From assembly GCA_947095535.1 (NCBI GenBank), contig OX352772.1, positions 45,217,445 through 45,281,444 on the forward strand: DNA of 64,000 nt. The letters are read 5' to 3'. This DNA is from Poecilobothrus nobilitatus (taxonomy: Eukaryota; Arthropoda; Insecta; Diptera; Dolichopodidae). Shown here piece by piece: positions 62,690-64,000 of the stretch. A program made the translations under genes and the position numbers. The notes beneath the pieces were generated by a model. The model did no database searches. It was not told the origin of the DNA and saw only the letters and a program-made list of their open reading frames with translations. How positions within the stretch are numbered: position 1 is the stretch's first letter; every line of letters begins with the position of its first letter.

Positions 62690-63172
62690 AAGAAATATAG
62701 ACGCCTCATATCTGATTCACTGAAGGATCTTGTATTCAAAACTCTGATCGGATCATATAAAAAAATAACTAGTAATTTTATATCGTATAATAATAATAAT
62801 AGTTGTTACACTGCATCATAACCTTTGGTTACCCTCATATAGGAATGTGGTGGTATATACAACTGTATATTGTAATTGACTAGTGATATTGACTATGTAG
62901 CAAATAATAAAAATAATAATGATTACGTAATACCAATACCAAAAATAATAGCTACTACACAGTTCAGATGGTTTCAATTATGTACTACTTGCTTGTGTTA
63001 ATTGTTAATGATTTCGTTACTGTTAGCAAAATAGTAATAATAGGCAAAATCACTGTTCCACACCCAATTCAACCCAATTCAAAGTTTACGCACTCGTGTT
63101 CTTTCTTAACCTCGCTTCATTACCAAAGGCGTATTCATGGTGTCTTTGGAAGATTTACACCTTTCTTAGGGG
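62690..63172 (+). repeat. Long SINE-like repeat, family 5, copy c, with decayed tRNA-like head
   Basis: The box B-like GATCTTGTATTCAAAACTCT (about 62728) matches GATCTTGGATTCAAACCTCG of the 13555 copy. An ATA-rich tract (62788-62800) follows, then a diverged body and the tail CATGGTGTCTTTGGAAGATT with ACACCTTTCTTAGGGG. The shared head-ATA-body-tail order supports a single element type. The 92-aa ORF over its end is a shadow. Confidence 0.6.
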
Positions 63173-64000
63173 ACAAAAAATTTGTTTTTCTTACGATGTT
63201 CTGTAAGTGTACCTATATAGAGAATTTTTACTATTCTGAAGGATAAGTTAGTTTAGAACTGAATGTTTATTAAACATATACCAGATTAAGTTTATTGAAA
63301 TATTATTGGGTAGATTTTCTGATTTTTGAACTATTGAAGATATTTTAAAAATAGAAATAGATTAATAAAATTAATAAGTAGGTAAGTTTAATTCTTGAGT
63401 TTGTTTTTAAAGAAGTTACACTTACCGCCTTATTTCTTTAAAAAATTAAATGCCTTACTTTCACTCGCCGCCTTTCTTTCTTTTAAAAGTTAAATGATGG
63501 ACTATTGAAGTTTCCTTTTTCATATTATTTTTTTGTCTTAAAGAAAAACCCATAATTATTTTGCATTACACTTTTATTGCATGACAATGTTATTACAGCT
63601 TTAATAGACCAAATAACATTTTATTAAATAAAAAATATAATAATTTCTTAATGAAATTTTATCTTTAGATGATCCTTTTTTTATATAATTGATCATATTT
63701 TATTCGTACATAATATATACATATAGAATATCTTTTTACATAAGACAATAGGAATGTAATATTTATTATTTACCAACCATTATCAATTTTATATCAATTC
63801 TGCATTATTATCTATCCCTAGTATTTTTCAATTTGAATTGATTCTTTTGAACTTACAAACGACAAAAAGAAAAGTAAAACCTACGACGTCTAATTTTATC
63901 AAAAAAAAAAAAAAAAAAACATTTTGTGGTGACTGTACTTTGTATATAACTTAACCACAAAACAGAACCAATGAAAAACAAAAAATAAATAAATAAAAAA
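63173..64000. other. AT-rich non-coding to window end
   Basis: No gene or shared repeat. Two ACTTACCGCC/ACTTTCACTCGCCGCC-like blocks near 63420-63475 are the only less AT-rich feature. Confidence 0.5.

Overview
This window looks like non-coding DNA from an animal, most likely an insect. It is extremely A+T-rich, with homopolymer A and T tracts every few hundred bases. It carries tRNA-derived SINEs, foldback and TIR elements, non-LTR retrotransposon debris and a hAT transposon. Frequent GTACATAC/TATGTATG-like motifs and DINE/mini-me-like repeats weakly favour a fly, but the order cannot be fixed from this sequence. I see no host protein gene, rRNA or convincing functional tRNA. The DNA is intergenic or deep intronic.

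Layout. 1-1513 is a long imperfect foldback. 2188-2586 and 6450-6627 hold SINEs. 9322-10034 is a TTAA-flanked, piggyBac-like non-autonomous element. 11088-14102 is a cluster of two SINE families. 15062-20471 is a large inverted pair of one Helentron-like (HINE/DINE type) repeat, called family A here. 21360-25815 carries a further SINE, two degenerate non-LTR fragments and another family A copy. 26815-30128 is a family A copy split by a 2-kb nested insertion made of a hairpin MITE, a SINE with target duplication and tandem tRNA-like units. 33878-34618 is a TIR element rich in TGCATA. 37954-39210 has a perfect hairpin, two SINEs and a 220-bp-spaced direct repeat. 41655-44606 holds three more family A copies and 48755-49596 another. 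50287-53644 is a complete hAT element with an 8-bp target duplication and one frameshift in its transposase. 54826-56396 is a second Helentron-like family (B) with a family A-like interior. 56690-57075 is another non-LTR fragment. SINE-like copies recur at 60975-61110 and 62690-63172.

How it fits together. The only long coding region is the hAT transposase (50939-53432). Everything else is non-autonomous or decayed. The most informative structures are the family A repeats. They have conserved ends, a 14-bp subterminal inverted repeat complementary to the 3' terminal hairpin, a variable (GTCC)n tract and tandem 477-bp internal modules. At least ten full or partial copies are present, two of them arranged as inverted pairs. 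Coordinates of decayed repeats are approximate; no alignment or database search could be run.
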